7,748 nucleotides of DNA from JAKZSU01 sp047517485 (GTDB lineage Bacteria; Pseudomonadota; Alphaproteobacteria; UBA7887). The stretch spans positions 1 through 7,748 of the forward strand of contig JAKZSU010000034.1 of NCBI GenBank assembly GCA_047517485.1, read 5' to 3'. The notes beneath the pieces were generated by a model, which was not told where the DNA came from, ran no database searches, and saw only the letters and a list, made by a program, of their open reading frames with translations. Shown here one piece after another: positions 6,871 through 7,748 of the stretch (positions are counted from its first letter, which is position 1; each line of letters begins with the position of its first letter). The position numbers were made by a program, and so were the translations under genes.

Positions 6871-6888
6871 CGTTCGGAAATTCGAACG
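6871..6888. repeat. perfect palindromic site CGTTCG-N6-CGAACG
   Basis: Two 6-base arms are exact inverted complements around GAAATT. The size and AT-rich centre suit a homodimeric regulator's operator. It lies about 120 bases upstream of the lipoprotein start and about 290 bases upstream of the operon start, so it could serve either unit, or be a small hairpin. No regulator gene is in the window. Confidence 0.3.
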
Positions 6889-6938
6889 ACTTCGCTTTGC
6901 CTGACCCTCTCTGCATGAACCTACGGTGATGAAGTGAA

Positions 6939-6944
6939 TATAAC
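6939..6944 (+). promoter_or_regulatory. candidate -10 box for the lipoprotein gene
   Basis: TATAAC matches five of six consensus positions and lies in a locally AT-rich stretch 64 bases before the ATG at 7008. The hexamer 17 bases upstream, TGAACC, is a weak -35 (three of six). The inverted repeat at 6871-6888 lies upstream of it. Confidence 0.25.
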
Positions 6945-7007
6945 TAATTGAGATTCGACGGCCCAATGATCTGACGACGGGCCCTGTAAAGGATCACCAG
7001 GAACAAC

Positions 7008-7478
7008 ATGCAAACTCACGGCGTTATCATAAAAGTGGCGATCATGTCCCTGCTTGTCTCTGGACTGGGGATCACCGGCTGCACGGGAAATATTGAGCGG
7101 TCCGATTTTGCTTCAATCAAGGTCGGCGCCACGCGACAGACAATAGAAAGCTTGTTGGGTAAACCTGTAAAGAGTGTGGAGACCTATGCCGGAACGACCG
7201 ATACTTATCGATACAATATAGTCCGATCAGGGTCCGAATCTGACACGAGCGGCGCCGAAATAGCAGTGGCGATGCTCAACCCCACATTTTACCTTTTTTG
7301 GCCACTTTTATTTATCGGCTCTGGAGATAGAATCGGTTCTGCAGACAGACACGAAGAGCAGGGAGGAGAAGTCGACATAACATATGACCTCAACGATATG
7401 GTCACGTTCTTGCGGCAAGTTCCGCAGTCGGTAAACGGGTGCGTCGCGGCCCTTGGCGGCAGTTTTTGTAGCCCTTGA
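7008..7478 (+). CDS. putative lipoprotein with a BamE/SmpA-OmlA-like domain
   Basis: This 156-residue protein begins with a lipoprotein signal: basic start, hydrophobic core (AIMSLLVSGLG), then lipobox ITGC with the lipidated Cys at 25. D33-N70 has the family look of small outer-membrane lipoproteins: F-x-x-I-KVGATRQTIESLLGKP, then a short beta region ending YRYNI. A hydrophobic stretch (about 85-105, FYLFWPLLFIGSG) follows, then EVDITYDLNDMV at about 121-132, matching the closing V-x-F-D-x-N-G-x-V strand of BamE-like folds. Two further Cys occur at 145 and 154. AGGA (6999-7002) lies 5 bases before the ATG. No Asp follows the Cys (+2 is Thr), so sorting to the outer membrane is expected. It is divergent from the operon and visibly more AT-rich: the line at 7261-7320 is 26/60 GC, against 41/60 at 1201-1260. 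It may be acquired or accessory. The exact role is unknown. Confidence 0.85.
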   Translation: MQTHGVIIKVAIMSLLVSGLGITGCTGNIERSDFASIKVGATRQTIESLLGKPVKSVETYAGTTDTYRYNIVRSGSESDTSGAEIAVAMLNPTFYLFWPLLFIGSGDRIGSADRHEEQGGEVDITYDLNDMVTFLRQVPQSVNGCVAALGGSFCSP

Positions 7479-7610
7479 TTGTCGAGAAACATTCATTTGC
7501 AGTCCGACCAGCCTTTTAGGAGGGACACCACCAGGGCCTAATACAAGCATGCCCCCACAACGCCCCGCTGGCACCAATATAACACCGTCAACGCCCATCA
7601 GCCCAATAGC
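7479..7610. other. spacer between the lipoprotein gene and the IS-like terminus, no recognised gene
   Basis: About 130 bases with no supported gene. Both strands are open here: the plus frame gives a Pro/Thr-rich translation (GGTPPGPNTSMPPQRP), the minus frame a Gly/Val-rich one. Neither has a convincing start with a ribosome site; AGGAGGG at 7518-7524 has no start codon at working distance. No GC stem with a T-run was found after the lipoprotein stop. It could be the remnant of a coding region interrupted by the element to its right. Confidence 0.4.
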
Positions 7611-7748
7611 TGTCAACGGCGGAGCAAAATTAGTCCACCCGGGCGGAGCAAAACTAGTCCACTTAATGTTATGCGGTACGCGGTGTTGGGGGGTTGTCCC
7701 GGTAGTCCATAGGAGGGACCCGCGCTGCTTCGTGTAGCGCTTGCGTTA
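7611..7748. mobile_element. probable terminus of an IS21-family-like insertion sequence, cut by the window edge
   Basis: The segment opens with TGTCAACGGCGGAGCAAAA, which starts with TG as IS21-type ends do. It contains a 21-base unit twice at 24-base spacing; several subterminal copies of a transposase-binding repeat are typical of IS21 ends. The rest (7665-7748) looks non-coding and has a GCGCT-N9-AGCGC stem (7722-7740), as expected between such an end and istA or istB. No transposase codons are identifiable, so which end this is cannot be told. The target duplication cannot be checked because only one flank is present. The family call rests on recollection of similar ends. Confidence 0.55.
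7618..7662 (+). repeat. two tandem 21-base repeats, 24-base period
   Basis: Copy 1 (7618-7638) and copy 2 (7642-7662) share GGCGGAGCAAAA, then one variable base pair position (T in copy 1, C in copy 2), then TAGTCCAC. They differ at one base of 21 (7630 versus 7654), with the spacer CCG between them plus shared flanks. They are the likely transposase-binding sites of the element at the right edge. Confidence 0.8.

Larger units (their letters stand above)
6603..7007. other. divergent intergenic region between the operon and the lipoprotein gene
   Basis: About 400 bases with no supported gene on either strand. It must hold the promoters of both flanking units. Short inverted repeats are scattered through it: CGCCA-N4-TGGCG (6719-6732), a 9-bp arm pair (6779-6807), TCTGC-N5-GCAGA (6811-6825), CGTTCG-N6-CGAACG (6871-6888), and GGCCC-N14-GGGCC (6960-6983). 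The heptamer AGCGG(A/T)C occurs at 6759, 6799 and 6845. For the minus-strand operon the best -35-like box is TTGACC (6676 to 6671), but the expected -10 position (TACGCG) is poor, so I do not call a sigma-70 promoter. No tRNA, rRNA or riboswitch signature was recognised. Confidence 0.6.

Noticed and set aside
7308..7616. 102-codon minus-strand frame covering the lipoprotein end and the spacer
   Set aside because: It overlaps the well-supported lipoprotein gene in antisense, has no ribosome site, and its frame simply continues into the non-coding IS end.
7517..7719. TAGGAGGGAC occurring at 7517-7526 and again at 7710-7719
   Set aside because: Exact 10-base matches are expected by chance many times in a window of this size. 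The flanks do not match, so I do not treat it as a repeat of the element.

Overview
The window is 7.7 kb of high-GC DNA, probably from an alphaproteobacterium. This is inferred from base composition, codon style and gene content; no taxonomic marker gene is present. It has three parts: a minus-strand operon filling positions 148-6580, a more AT-rich plus-strand lipoprotein gene at 7008-7478, and at the right edge what looks like one terminus of an IS21-type insertion sequence (7611 to the window end).

The operon reads right to left. (1) A molybdopterin-binding large subunit of the xanthine dehydrogenase/aldehyde oxidase/CoxL family. (2) A fumarate reductase/succinate dehydrogenase-type flavoprotein (FrdA/SdhA-like). 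(3) A 121-residue protein that corresponds only to the N-terminal [2Fe-2S] domain of FrdB/SdhB. (4) The FAD-binding medium subunit of the molybdenum hydroxylase (CoxM-like). (5) The hydroxylase [2Fe-2S] small subunit fused to a C-terminal CoxG (SRPBCC) domain. Every junction is an overlap of 1 or 4 bases or a 1-base gap, so the five genes are almost certainly co-transcribed and translationally coupled. The FrdA/FrdB-like pair sits between the L and M genes of the hydroxylase, so it belongs to the system and is not a chance neighbour. A possible sixth gene starts at 107 and runs off the left edge.

Proposed working model (inference): the Mo subunit hydroxylates a substrate with water-derived oxygen. 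Electrons pass through two [2Fe-2S] clusters to the FAD subunit, with the fused CoxG domain linking the enzyme to the membrane and quinone pool. The Frd-like flavoprotein, with its single-cluster partner, carries out a linked C=C reduction or CH-CH dehydrogenation on the same pathway. The substrate cannot be read from sequence. CO dehydrogenase, xanthine dehydrogenase and respiratory complex II are each argued against by specific residues or missing subunits.

The 400-base divergent intergenic region (6603-7007) has several short inverted repeats and no convincing gene. The lipoprotein gene has a clear lipobox and a BamE/SmpA-like fold signature. The stretch at 7479-7610 carries no recognisable gene. 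The terminal 138 bases contain two near-identical 21-base tandem repeats at 24-base spacing next to a TGTCAACGG terminus.
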